12,821 nt of DNA, taken from contig CAZTXD010000111.1 in assembly GCA_964617995.1 (NCBI GenBank), positions 1 to 12,821 on the forward strand, written 5' to 3'. The translations under genes were made by a program, and so were the position numbers. Origin of the DNA: CAZTXD01 sp964617995. Lineage in GTDB: Bacteria > Actinomycetota > Acidimicrobiia > Spongiisociales > ZC4RG35. This document shows, piece after piece, positions 1-5,386 of this stretch (the first letter of the stretch is position 1; the number at the start of each line of letters is the position of its first letter). Under the pieces are notes generated by a model. That model worked only from the letters and a program-made list of their open reading frames with translations. It did no database searches and was not told the DNA's origin.

Positions 1-13
1 AAACGGGGTCGGG

Positions 14-484
14 CTAATCGGTGGAGCGGGCGGCTACCACGGGTGAGGGTGGGAGGATGCGGATGTTGCGCCGACTGAGGCGTCCCCCGCAGTGGCCGCA
101 ATGGGCGACGGCGTTGGCTTCCTGGCCACAATCGAGGTGGATGGCCCGCTGGTGGTCGGGGTCGGACGGCGGGTTCCATCGCTCGCCATACGCCCACAGC
201 GTCATGAGCACGTCGAAGAGGTCCTTGCCCTGTTCGGTGAGCCGGTACTCGTAGCGGGGAGGGTGTTGCTGATAGGGCTCGGCCCGCAGCATTCCTGCAG
301 TCACCAGACGCTCCAGGCGGTCGGTGAGGGTGTTGCGGGCGATGCCCAGGCTGTTGACGAACTCGTCGAACCGGCGTACCCCGAGGAAGGCGTCGCGCAA
401 CACCAGCACCGTCCACGAGTCGCTGACGACCTCGACGGTGTTGGCGACCGAGCACTCGAGATGGGCCAGGGATCTACGAGCCAT
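14..484 (-). CDS. HxlR-family winged-helix transcriptional regulator with cysteine-rich C-terminus
   Basis: A DNA-binding regulator of the HxlR/MarR-like group, whose members often sense electrophiles or oxidants through cysteines. Seen in the sequence: an N-terminal Cys (residue 11 counted from the ATG), the family segment SDSWTVLVLRDAFLGVRRFDE, the recognition region with GIARNTLTDRLERLVTAGML, and the wing around PPRYEYRLTEQGKDL. The first Cys lies where HypR/YodB-type regulators carry their redox-active thiol. The tail holds HLDC, then about nine residues, then CGHC, a zinc-ribbon-like spacing. An in-frame GTG lies at 485-487 directly before the ATG at 482-484. I chose the ATG because a TAGCAT -10-like box ends six bases upstream of it, the usual arrangement of leaderless actinobacterial genes, and there is no well-spaced Shine-Dalgarno. 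It diverges from the small ORF and hydrolase and probably controls both. Family call is firm, ligand unknown. Confidence 0.93.
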   Translation of the reverse strand: MARRSLAHLECSVANTVEVVSDSWTVLVLRDAFLGVRRFDEFVNSLGIARNTLTDRLERLVTAGMLRAEPYQQHPPRYEYRLTEQGKDLFDVLMTLWAYGERWNPPSDPDHQRAIHLDCGQEANAVAHCGHCGGRLSRRNIRILPPSPVVAARSTD

Positions 485-490
485 CACCCC

Positions 491-496
491 ATGCTA
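491..496 (-). promoter_or_regulatory. Putative -10 box for a leaderless HxlR-family transcript
   Basis: On the minus strand the hexamer TAGCAT (TANNNT pattern) is followed by exactly six bases and then the ATG at 484-482. This is the spacing typical of leaderless actinobacterial transcripts, where the first base of the start codon is the transcription start. No convincing -35 is visible. The nearby dyad at 505-520 would overlap the upstream part of the promoter, as expected for autorepression. Inference from spacing only. Confidence 0.4.
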
Positions 497-504
497 AACG
501 GGTT

Positions 505-520
505 GTGAGTTGCAATCCAC
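505..520. promoter_or_regulatory. Imperfect dyad with TTGCAA core, possible HxlR operator
   Basis: A 16-bp element of the form GTG-nn-TTGCAA-nn-CAC, centred between the divergent genes. It contains AGTTGC, the same half-site word as the perfect palindrome at 535-551, 27 bp away. Two related sites in one divergent promoter region suggest that the adjacent HxlR-type dimer binds here. The match between the two sites is seen; regulator binding is inferred. Confidence 0.4.
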
Positions 521-534
521 TATTCACATTACTA

Positions 535-551
535 AGTTGCGAATCGCAACT
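535..551. promoter_or_regulatory. Perfect 17-bp palindrome, likely operator of the HxlR regulator
   Basis: AGTTGCGAATCGCAACT has 8-bp arms around one central base with no mismatch. It lies between the regulator and the strong ribosome-binding site at 567-571 of the small ORF, so binding would plausibly block rightward transcription. HxlR-family dimers bind inverted repeats of about this size next to their own genes. The sharing of AGTTGC with the dyad at 505-520 strengthens the case. Confidence 0.6.
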
Positions 552-577
552 CGCTGTCGAAACCCCGGAGGTCCGTG

Positions 578-697
578 ATGAGACGGTGGCAACGTTATCG
601 CCGGCGACTCGTCGCCCGCTCGCTCAAGCTCCCCGAGCCGCTCTTCGTCCTCGATGCTCGAGAGATAGATGAGGCGGTGGCACTCTCATGGCGATGA
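578..697 (+). CDS. Small basic protein, 39 aa, overlapping the hydrolase gene
   Basis: A short ORF with a near-ideal ribosome-binding site: GGAGG at 567-571, six bases before the ATG. The product is arginine-rich at the N-terminus (about nine Arg in the first 15 residues) and more acidic and hydrophobic afterwards (LPEPLFVLDAREIDEAVALSW). It has no membrane segment or recognisable domain. Its TGA at 695-697 overlaps an ATG at 694-696 that is in frame with the hydrolase, so translation of the two is probably coupled. It may be a real small protein, or a leader ORF that delivers ribosomes to the hydrolase start, which has no good Shine-Dalgarno of its own. Function unknown. Confidence 0.5.
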   Translation: MRRWQRYRRRLVARSLKLPEPLFVLDAREIDEAVALSWR

Positions 698-1476
698 AGG
701 TGCCGCTGGCGGTCAGAGCCCTTCCCGCCCTCACGTGGAGAGCCTGGCTCACTCCGCCGCCGCTGGGAAGGCGGACCGCCGCCCAGGACCGTGAGGCGAC
801 CGCAGGCACGACTCCCGTCACCGTCGCCGGCCTGTCCGGTTTCACCGTCGGCTCGGGACCGCTGGCGCTGGCGCTGCACGGTTGGGGCGGTCGCCCCGCC
901 CAGATGGCTCCGATCGCCCGTGCGCTGTCCGAGGTCGGTTTCCGGACCGTGGCTCTCGAGCTACCCGGCCATGCCGGAGGAAGGGAGACCGACATCAAGC
1001 AGGCGGCACGGGCGGTGGCGGCTGCGGTCGACGAGTTGGGTCCGCCCCATCTGATCGTCGGCCACTCCTTCGCCAGCATGGTCCTGAGGGTGGCCGGCAT
1101 CACCGCCCCGGTCGTGGTCCTGGTGGCCCCCCTCATGCGGGTCTCGCATGCCCTCGAGGTGTTCTCGACCCGGATGGGGTTGTTGCCGTGGGCGAGCCTT
1201 CGGCTGCGGCGACGCCTCCGGGCGTGGGACCCTGAGCTGTGGCGGCTGGTCGACGGTCTCGCTCCCGACCAGTTCCCGGACGCCGAGATGCTGATCCTCC
1301 ACGACCCCGACGACGGCGACACCCCCTTCGCCGCCTCGGCGGAGGTGGCCGCCCTCCGCCCGGACACACAGATAGTGCCCGTTCCCGGGGCAGGACACGG
1401 AGGGATCCTCTCCGACGTCACCGTCCTCGACGAGATCACGGCCCTCGCCCGAACCCGGGCGGTTATCAGCCCCTGA
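688..1476 (+). CDS. Alpha/beta-hydrolase fold protein
   Basis: A serine hydrolase of unknown substrate, 262 aa, predicted cytoplasmic. Visible motifs: the oxyanion-side loop LALHGWGG (about residues 61-68), the nucleophile elbow GHSFAS with Ser127, an acidic cluster HDPDDGDTPF (about 205-214) that should supply the catalytic Asp, and His237 in GAGHGG. The helical segment at about 150-195 with RLRRRLRAWDPELW probably forms the lid. Two in-frame ATGs are available, at 688 and 694. The second forms an ATGA overlap with the stop of the 39-codon ORF upstream and may be the true start. It diverges from the HxlR regulator, an arrangement common for detoxification or ester-hydrolysing enzymes induced by reactive compounds. 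The general fold is clear; esterase, lyase or haloperoxidase-like activity cannot be told apart here. Confidence 0.88.
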   Translation: MAMKVPLAVRALPALTWRAWLTPPPLGRRTAAQDREATAGTTPVTVAGLSGFTVGSGPLALALHGWGGRPAQMAPIARALSEVGFRTVALELPGHAGGRETDIKQAARAVAAAVDELGPPHLIVGHSFASMVLRVAGITAPVVVLVAPLMRVSHALEVFSTRMGLLPWASLRLRRRLRAWDPELWRLVDGLAPDQFPDAEMLILHDPDDGDTPFAASAEVAALRPDTQIVPVPGAGHGGILSDVTVLDEITALARTRAVISP

Positions 1477-1490
1477 CGATCCGATCGAGC

Positions 1491-1525
1491 GTGCACGCAT
1501 CAGCCGTGACGGACGGCGCATGCAC
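1491..1525. repeat. Imperfect 35-bp inverted repeat in the convergent gap
   Basis: Two 17-base arms around base 1508 match at 12 of 17 positions, with GTGCA/TGCAC at the outer ends and CCGT/ACGG next to the centre. It starts 15 bp after the hydrolase stop. A bidirectional terminator-like structure is possible, but there is no T-tract and the centre leaves almost no loop, so an operator-like dyad or chance are alternatives. Confidence 0.3.
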
Positions 1526-1534
1526 GGTCGATGT

Positions 1535-1550
1535 CACTGACCGGTCGGTG
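1535..1550. repeat. 16-bp dyad (CACTGACC/GGTCGGTG) in the convergent gap
   Basis: A loop-free inverted repeat with one T/G mismatch. A further CGGTGA...TCACCG pair (1546-1551 and 1566-1571, 14-base loop) overlaps it and could fold as a 6-bp stem. It lies between the converging hydrolase and histidine phosphatase genes, where bidirectional termination is expected. Weak evidence. Confidence 0.25.
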
Positions 1551-1605
1551 AAGTAACCCACCACCTCACCGTACCCAAGCGATGTCACGGTTGTGGGTCG
1601 GGACC

Positions 1606-2112
1606 TCAGCTCGCGTGGGGATCGGATTCGAGGAGCTCCCGGGAGCGGATGACATCTTCGAGGTCGCAGGTGGCGAATGCCAGGGCGTCCCAGGAGTCGA
1701 CGTCGACGGAGACGAGGGCGACGTCGGCCGTCTTCAGATCCACCTCTGTGCCCGTGAGGTGGTGAACGAGCTGAGACCAGGTGGGTTGGTGACCCACCAG
1801 CAGCACACGCTCCACATCGGGAGCTCCGGCAGCGACGGACACCGCTCCGTCGGGGGTGGTGTCGTAGAGAGCCGAGTCGGCCACCACCCCCGCACTCCAC
1901 CCACCGGCCTCCTTGGCCAGTTCAGCGGTTGCCCGGGCCCGGAGGGCCGTGGAGGTGATGATCCAGTGCGGCTCCAGCTCCCTGGATGCGAGAAAGCGCC
2001 CCATGAGACGGGCACTGCGTACTCCCCGCTCGTTCAGGGGACGCTCGTGGTCGCTCTCGTTGTCGGCATCCCAGTCCGATTTGCCATGACGCATCACCAA
2101 CAGCGTTCTCAT
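1606..2112 (-). CDS. sixA: SixA-type histidine phosphatase (phosphohistidine phosphatase)
   Basis: A small cytoplasmic phosphatase of the histidine phosphatase superfamily, 168 aa, the usual size for SixA-like single-domain proteins. The catalytic RHG triplet is at residues 8-10 in LLVMRHGKSDW. A second basic motif is STALRAR (Arg58), and the second catalytic His is His108 in VGHQPTW, replacing the common GHNP. The segment RPLNERG (24-30) is typical of this subfamily. E. coli SixA removes phosphate from phosphohistidine of HPt or PTS proteins; the substrate here is unknown. The gene follows the antiporter on the same strand after 93 bp, so it may be co-transcribed or have its own promoter (see 2121-2126). 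No sensor with an HPt domain is visible nearby. The superfamily is certain and the SixA label is likely. Confidence 0.88.
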   Translation of the reverse strand: MRTLLVMRHGKSDWDADNESDHERPLNERGVRSARLMGRFLASRELEPHWIITSTALRARATAELAKEAGGWSAGVVADSALYDTTPDGAVSVAAGAPDVERVLLVGHQPTWSQLVHHLTGTEVDLKTADVALVSVDVDSWDALAFATCDLEDVIRSRELLESDPHAS

Positions 2113-2120
2113 TCCCCTGG

Positions 2121-2126
2121 ACCCTA
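2121..2126 (-). promoter_or_regulatory. Possible -10 box before the histidine phosphatase gene
   Basis: Minus-strand TAGGGT (TANNNT) ends eight bases before the ATG at 2112, which would place the transcription start within about two bases of the start codon. A purine-rich AGGGGA directly abuts the ATG, too close for a normal Shine-Dalgarno. Together this hints at a near-leaderless transcript separate from the antiporter. No -35 seen. Confidence 0.25.
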
Positions 2127-2181
2127 GAGCCTGGGCCGTCGTCGATCACCTCGTGGCCCTCACGGCATGGAATCGCGCCTG

Positions 2182-2198
2182 GAGGGGCTTCGCCCTTC
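2182..2198. terminator. Short hairpin after the antiporter gene
   Basis: GAGGGGC-TTC-GCCCTTC on the plus strand forms a 7-bp stem with one G/T pair and a three-base loop, starting seven bases beyond the antiporter stop. On the minus strand the core is GGGC-GAA-GCCC, containing GCGAAGC, a known unusually stable mini-hairpin in DNA. There is no T-tract, so factor-independent termination would be inefficient. It could also be a pause or processing site between the antiporter and phosphatase genes. Confidence 0.3.
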
Positions 2199-2205
2199 GT
2201 CAACG

Positions 2206-4047
2206 TCAGAGAGGTTCGGCGTCGACCGTGTCGGGGCTTGATCGCGCCGGCGGTGAGAAGGCCTCGACACCCTCCCTGGTGAGGAGGAGCACCCGATCCC
2301 CGGGGGAGACGGTCGTGAGCGTGGTGTAGGGGGAGCGGTCGTCGTGGTTGATGACCGCCACCGGGAAGGCGCTGGGGTCGCTGGGCCACGGCGGAGCTGT
2401 TCCGTGACGCGAGAGATCCAGCCCTTTTTCGACCGGTACGGTCGAGTGTCCTACCTGTCCGGAGGCCAGAGCGTGCTCCCAGCCGGCGATGTCTTCCGGT
2501 GCCCGAATCACAGAGATGTCTGCCTCGGAGAGCTGGCTGCTGAAGGTGCGGGCATCAGAGTCCCTCAGCACCACCGACACCTCGGGGACACCGAAGTCGA
2601 CCGCCAATTGAGCCGTGAGGACGTTCACTTCTGCATTGGGGGTGGCTGCCACCACACGGGCGGCGGTGGCTATTCCGGCCTGTTCGAGTGCCACTTCGTC
2701 GAGTCCGCTGCCGGCCAGCACATGGAGGCCATCTCCTTGTCCGGCAACGAGGTTGGCCCGGTTGGTGTCGAGCAGTGTCACGCTGGTAGCCGGTTTGAGC
2801 ACGGTGGCCAATGCTCGGGCGAACGGACCGGCCCCGATGATTATCGCCTTGTTGCGGTTGCCCGCCTTTACCAGCTCTCCCCGCTGCCGTAGCCACCTCA
2901 CGCCCATCGTCAACAGCACCGGGACGGTTGCAGTGGTGAAGATCGCCATGAAGACCAGGACGGAGAACACCTCTGTGCTTATGAGTCCTTGAGCCAGGGC
3001 CAGTTCGGCAACGATGATCTCGACGGCTCCGCGACCGTTCATTCCCGCCCCCACGACTATTCCTTCCCGCCATCCGTTGCCGCTGGGCACGTAGAACAAG
3101 GCGGTACCCAGGATCTTGCCCAGGGTCGCCAGCACGATCACGGCTACCAAGAGGGGGAGATCCGTTCGAAACACTCCCAGCGACACCTCGAACCCGGCCG
3201 AGACGAAGAAGAACGGAGCCAAGAACCCGACCGACATGCTCCTCAGCTTGCTCTGGACGTCGCGCGAGACCTTGGCGTCGATCACGTCTTCGTCGAGGAC
3301 GAGGCCGGCGATGAAGGCACCGAGGATGGCGTGGATTCCCGCCGCTTCCGCCCCATACGCGAACATCAGCCCGAACACCACCACGGTCAGGAAGGCGGCA
3401 CCTCGATCGATCTCCCGGTCGCCGATCAGCCGCTTCACGCTGGGAAGCAGCCAGCCGCCCACCAGCCACGCGGCCAGGCCGAACCCGAGGGCCTTGAGAC
3501 CCGTCAAGCCGGCGGTGGCCAGCGAGATCCCGTCGCTTGCCCCCGGACCAACCACGGCGGCGAACACGATGAGGACCGTCACGTCCGATAGAAGGGCAGC
3601 GGCGACCAGCACGTGGGCGATGCGTGTGTCGAGGATCTTGAGGTCGACGAGGATCCGTGACTTGGTGGCCAGCGATGTCACACCCATGGCCAGGCCCACG
3701 AAGAGGGCCTCGAGGAATGTTCCCCCCACGGCGAGCATGAGGGCCATCCCCAGGACCGACGGCACCAGGAATCCGCCGGCGGCCGCGAACAGTCCAGGTA
3801 TCGAGGCCCGGCGCAGGTCTCGGAGGTCGAGATGCAGGCCGATGTAGAGCATCATCAGCAGGATCCCGAATTCGCCCAGGACCTCGATCGCCTCATTGCT
3901 GGTCAGCAGGCCCAGGAGTGGAGGACCCAGCACGATGCCCACCGAGAGTTCTCCGAGAATCGAGGGATACCCGAGCCTGGTCGCCACCCGTCCTCCGACG
4001 AGGGCTGCCGCCAGCACCAAGGCGAGCATGAGGATCTCGGTGTGCAT
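2206..4047 (-). CDS. CPA2-family cation:proton antiporter with RCK (TrkA-N/TrkA-C) domain
   Basis: An integral membrane monovalent cation/proton antiporter, 613 aa. Residues 1-385 hold about 12 membrane segments of the Na+/H+ exchanger fold, with GYPSILGEL at 26-34. The ion-binding segment reads AALLSDVTVLIVFAAV with Ser154-Asp155, where electrogenic family members have Asp-Asp and KefC-type members Gln-Asp. The conserved TM10-type lysine is Lys311 in LATLGKILGT, and GAGMNGRG carries Arg339. Residues 399-515 form an RCK Rossmann domain (AIIIGAGPFARAL, then the nucleotide-binding acid in LLDTNR), and 535-595 resemble TrkA-C with PGDRVLLLT. Such domains sense nucleotides or cations and gate transport. 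I chose the ATG at 4047-4045 because the first membrane segment follows at once and its A is shared with the stop of the NuoB-like gene (TGATG); the open frame extends 36 codons upstream but only through that gene. Na+ versus K+ cannot be decided. Confidence 0.92.
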   Translation of the reverse strand: MHTEILMLALVLAAALVGGRVATRLGYPSILGELSVGIVLGPPLLGLLTSNEAIEVLGEFGILLMMLYIGLHLDLRDLRRASIPGLFAAAGGFLVPSVLGMALMLAVGGTFLEALFVGLAMGVTSLATKSRILVDLKILDTRIAHVLVAAALLSDVTVLIVFAAVVGPGASDGISLATAGLTGLKALGFGLAAWLVGGWLLPSVKRLIGDREIDRGAAFLTVVVFGLMFAYGAEAAGIHAILGAFIAGLVLDEDVIDAKVSRDVQSKLRSMSVGFLAPFFFVSAGFEVSLGVFRTDLPLLVAVIVLATLGKILGTALFYVPSGNGWREGIVVGAGMNGRGAVEIIVAELALAQGLISTEVFSVLVFMAIFTTATVPVLLTMGVRWLRQRGELVKAGNRNKAIIIGAGPFARALATVLKPATSVTLLDTNRANLVAGQGDGLHVLAGSGLDEVALEQAGIATAARVVAATPNAEVNVLTAQLAVDFGVPEVSVVLRDSDARTFSSQLSEADISVIRAPEDIAGWEHALASGQVGHSTVPVEKGLDLSRHGTAPPWPSDPSAFPVAVINHDDRSPYTTLTTVSPGDRVLLLTREGVEAFSPPARSSPDTVDAEPL

Positions 4048-4517
4048 CAGGAGCCGGCGCCTGCGGTCGTCTCGAGTTCGGCGGGGGTGGACAGGTCGCG
4101 CGTGAGATGCATGAGAATCGCTGCCACCAGAGACTCCGGTCTTGCGGAGACACACTCGTTCACGGTGAGGTCGATCGGGATCACCTCACTAACCGGCGTC
4201 CACCTTCCTTTCAGGTGCTCCCAGAACGTCTCGGCGGCGGGGCAGGTCCCTACGGCAATCACCAACTTTGGGTCCGGTGTCTCTGCGTACAGTCGGCGCA
4301 GAGTGGGAATCGAGCCGTCGATGATTCGGTCCGATACGAGAACGATGTCCCGATCGAACTCTCCCAGGTCTACTGCCCGGTACCGCGAAAGGTCGAACGA
4401 GGACGTGTCGCCCGGAGTGCCTCGGCACCAGCACGGCCCATGGACCAGGGTCCAGATGCGCCTGTCATTCGTGTCGGGCGGAGGCCCCGGCGCGTCTCTG
4501 ATTCCGTGTAGCTGCAT
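4047..4517 (-). CDS. Stand-alone NuoB-like iron-sulfur protein (complex I 20 kDa / NiFe-hydrogenase small-subunit family)
   Basis: A soluble 156-aa protein resembling NuoB, HycG and related small subunits (oxidored_q6 family). Residues 57-140 follow the family pattern: DIVLVSD, then PTLRRLYAETPDPKLVIAVGTC, then VIPIDLTVNECVSARPESL, matching the NuoB series of PALRRLYDQMPEPKWVI.MG.C and IPVDVYVPGCPPRPEAL. Cysteines 29, 31, 92 and 122 correspond in order and spacing to the four ligands of the 4Fe-4S cluster N2, but the first pair is Cys-Trp-Cys rather than adjacent Cys-Cys (NuoB) or Cys-x-x-Cys (hydrogenases), and the PGCPP motif is reduced to NEC. Start: ATG at 4517, with GGGAG at 4524-4528 six bases upstream. 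Its stop overlaps the antiporter start by one base. No NuoD or hydrogenase large subunit lies nearby. I infer a redox-active partner or regulator of the antiporter; electron-transfer function is unproven. Confidence 0.75.
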   Translation of the reverse strand: MQLHGIRDAPGPPPDTNDRRIWTLVHGPCWCRGTPGDTSSFDLSRYRAVDLGEFDRDIVLVSDRIIDGSIPTLRRLYAETPDPKLVIAVGTCPAAETFWEHLKGRWTPVSEVIPIDLTVNECVSARPESLVAAILMHLTRDLSTPAELETTAGAGS

Positions 4518-4590
4518 AGCCGTCTCCCGATCCGATTGATGCGAGCACTGTCGCCATGGTTGAGTGTGTGCATGGGCATGCGCGCGCCCG

Positions 4591-4623
4591 GTGCCGTTTG
4601 TGTGACGGTTGGGTGACTTTCCC
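4591..4623 (+). promoter_or_regulatory. Three tandem 11-bp repeats, probable OmpR-family response-regulator site
   Basis: The pentamers GTGCC, GTGAC and GTGAC begin at 4591, 4602 and 4613, exactly 11 bp apart, so each repeat falls on the same DNA face. The first two 11-bp units agree at 8 of 11 positions. Direct repeats of about 11 bp are the hallmark of OmpR/PhoB-type winged-helix regulators. They lie 41-73 bp upstream of the response-regulator start and just upstream of the expected -35 of the TAGATT box at 4646, a good position for activation. They are also within the 146-bp divergent region and could serve the NuoB-like/antiporter operon. Confidence 0.5.
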
Positions 4624-4645
4624 TGGCGGGTGGTCGTCGGAGAGT

Positions 4646-4651
4646 TAGATT
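4646..4651 (+). promoter_or_regulatory. Putative -10 box of the two-component operon
   Basis: TAGATT fits the TANNNT -10 pattern and would start transcription near 4658, a few bases before the ATG at 4664. There is no good -35 at 17-18 bp, consistent with a promoter that needs an activator bound at the 4591-4617 repeats. The GGAAG at 4656-4660 is only three bases from the ATG, so initiation may be near-leaderless. Confidence 0.35.
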
Positions 4652-4663
4652 CGATGGAAGAAC

Positions 4664-5386
4664 ATGAGCGTCCCCGACCACTCTCTCGGAGTCGTGCTGG
4701 TCGTCGAGGACGACGAGGGGCTACGTCGTGCGCTGCGGCTCGCCCTTCAAGACGAGGGATACTCGGTCGACGACGTCGAGGACGTCGACGCCGCTGTGAC
4801 CTTGATGTCGGAGCGCTTTCCCGACCTGGTGCTCATCGACATCATGCTTCCAGGGGGGAGCGGCCTCGACCTATGTCGCACGATCCGCCAGACCAGCCAG
4901 GTTCCGATCATCATCGTCACCGCCCGGGATGACTCCCACGATGTGGTAGCCGGGCTCGAAGCCGGCGCCGACGACTACGTCACCAAGCCGTTCGTCTTCA
5001 AGGAACTGGCGGCTCGGATCCGAGCGCTACTGCGGCGTGCCCGGGGACCGACCGATGAGGGGTCGGTAATGGAGTTCGCAGGTTTGCAGATCTCTCCCGA
5101 GGAGGGAACTGTCATGCTCGACGGTGACGCTGTTCACCTCACTCGCACCGAATTCGTGCTCCTTTGCGAGTTGGCGCAGAATCCCCGAAAAGTGCTGACG
5201 CGCGACGTGCTGTTGGCCAACGTCTGGGGCTACGACTATTTCGGTGACGGCAGAGTCGTCGATGCCCATATCCGTCGCCTACGGAAGAAGATCGAGCCGG
5301 ATCCCTCCGAGCCCATGTTCGTCGTGACGGTCAGGGGGTTGGGCTACAAGTTCGACCCGCCATCCGATGATCTCACCCGTGGATAA
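4664..5386 (+). CDS. OmpR/MtrA-like response regulator
   Basis: A DNA-binding response regulator of 240 aa. The receiver domain (about 10-123) has the acidic pocket Glu15-Asp16-Asp17, phospho-acceptor Asp59 in LVLIDIMLPGG, Thr86 in IIIVTARDD and Lys108 in YVTKPF. The C-terminal winged helix (about 136-232) has LTRTEFVLLCELAQNP, the VWGYDYFGDGRVVDAHIRRL recognition region and the closing TVRGLGYKF hairpin. Every phosphorylation residue is intact, so it should be a working switch. It overlaps the kinase gene by 20 bp and is first in a three-gene operon with kinase and GerMN lipoprotein, the order of actinobacterial mtrA-mtrB-lpqB. Ortholog status is inferred from order and motifs, not alignment. 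The 11-bp repeats just upstream suggest that it controls its own operon. Confidence 0.95.
   Translation: MSVPDHSLGVVLVVEDDEGLRRALRLALQDEGYSVDDVEDVDAAVTLMSERFPDLVLIDIMLPGGSGLDLCRTIRQTSQVPIIIVTARDDSHDVVAGLEAGADDYVTKPFVFKELAARIRALLRRARGPTDEGSVMEFAGLQISPEEGTVMLDGDAVHLTRTEFVLLCELAQNPRKVLTRDVLLANVWGYDYFGDGRVVDAHIRRLRKKIEPDPSEPMFVVTVRGLGYKFDPPSDDLTRG

Noticed and set aside
624..1521. Minus-strand open frames of 290 and 186 codons opposite the hydrolase
   Set aside because: Both are Arg/Pro/Gly/Ser-rich shadow translations of a gene with an intact catalytic triad on the plus strand.
1466..1900. Minus-strand 144-codon frame spanning the convergent gap
   Set aside because: It mostly overlaps the histidine phosphatase in another frame on the same strand and is an Arg/Ser/Gly-rich shadow. 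Its tail in the gap has no start signal or conserved motif.
2989..3847. Plus-strand open frames of 200 and 243 codons opposite the antiporter
   Set aside because: Low-complexity Ser/Thr/Arg/Pro translations antisense to well-defined membrane segments; no start context or domain supports them.
4048..4155. 36-residue N-terminal extension of the antiporter
   Set aside because: The added residues are hydrophilic and are read from within the NuoB-like coding sequence. The internal ATG at 4047 with TGATG coupling directly precedes the first membrane helix.
4570..4581. GCATG-GG-CATGC inverted repeat in the divergent region
   Set aside because: Only 5-bp arms in a locally alternating GC/GT-rich stretch, no second copy and no clear relation to a promoter element; likely chance.
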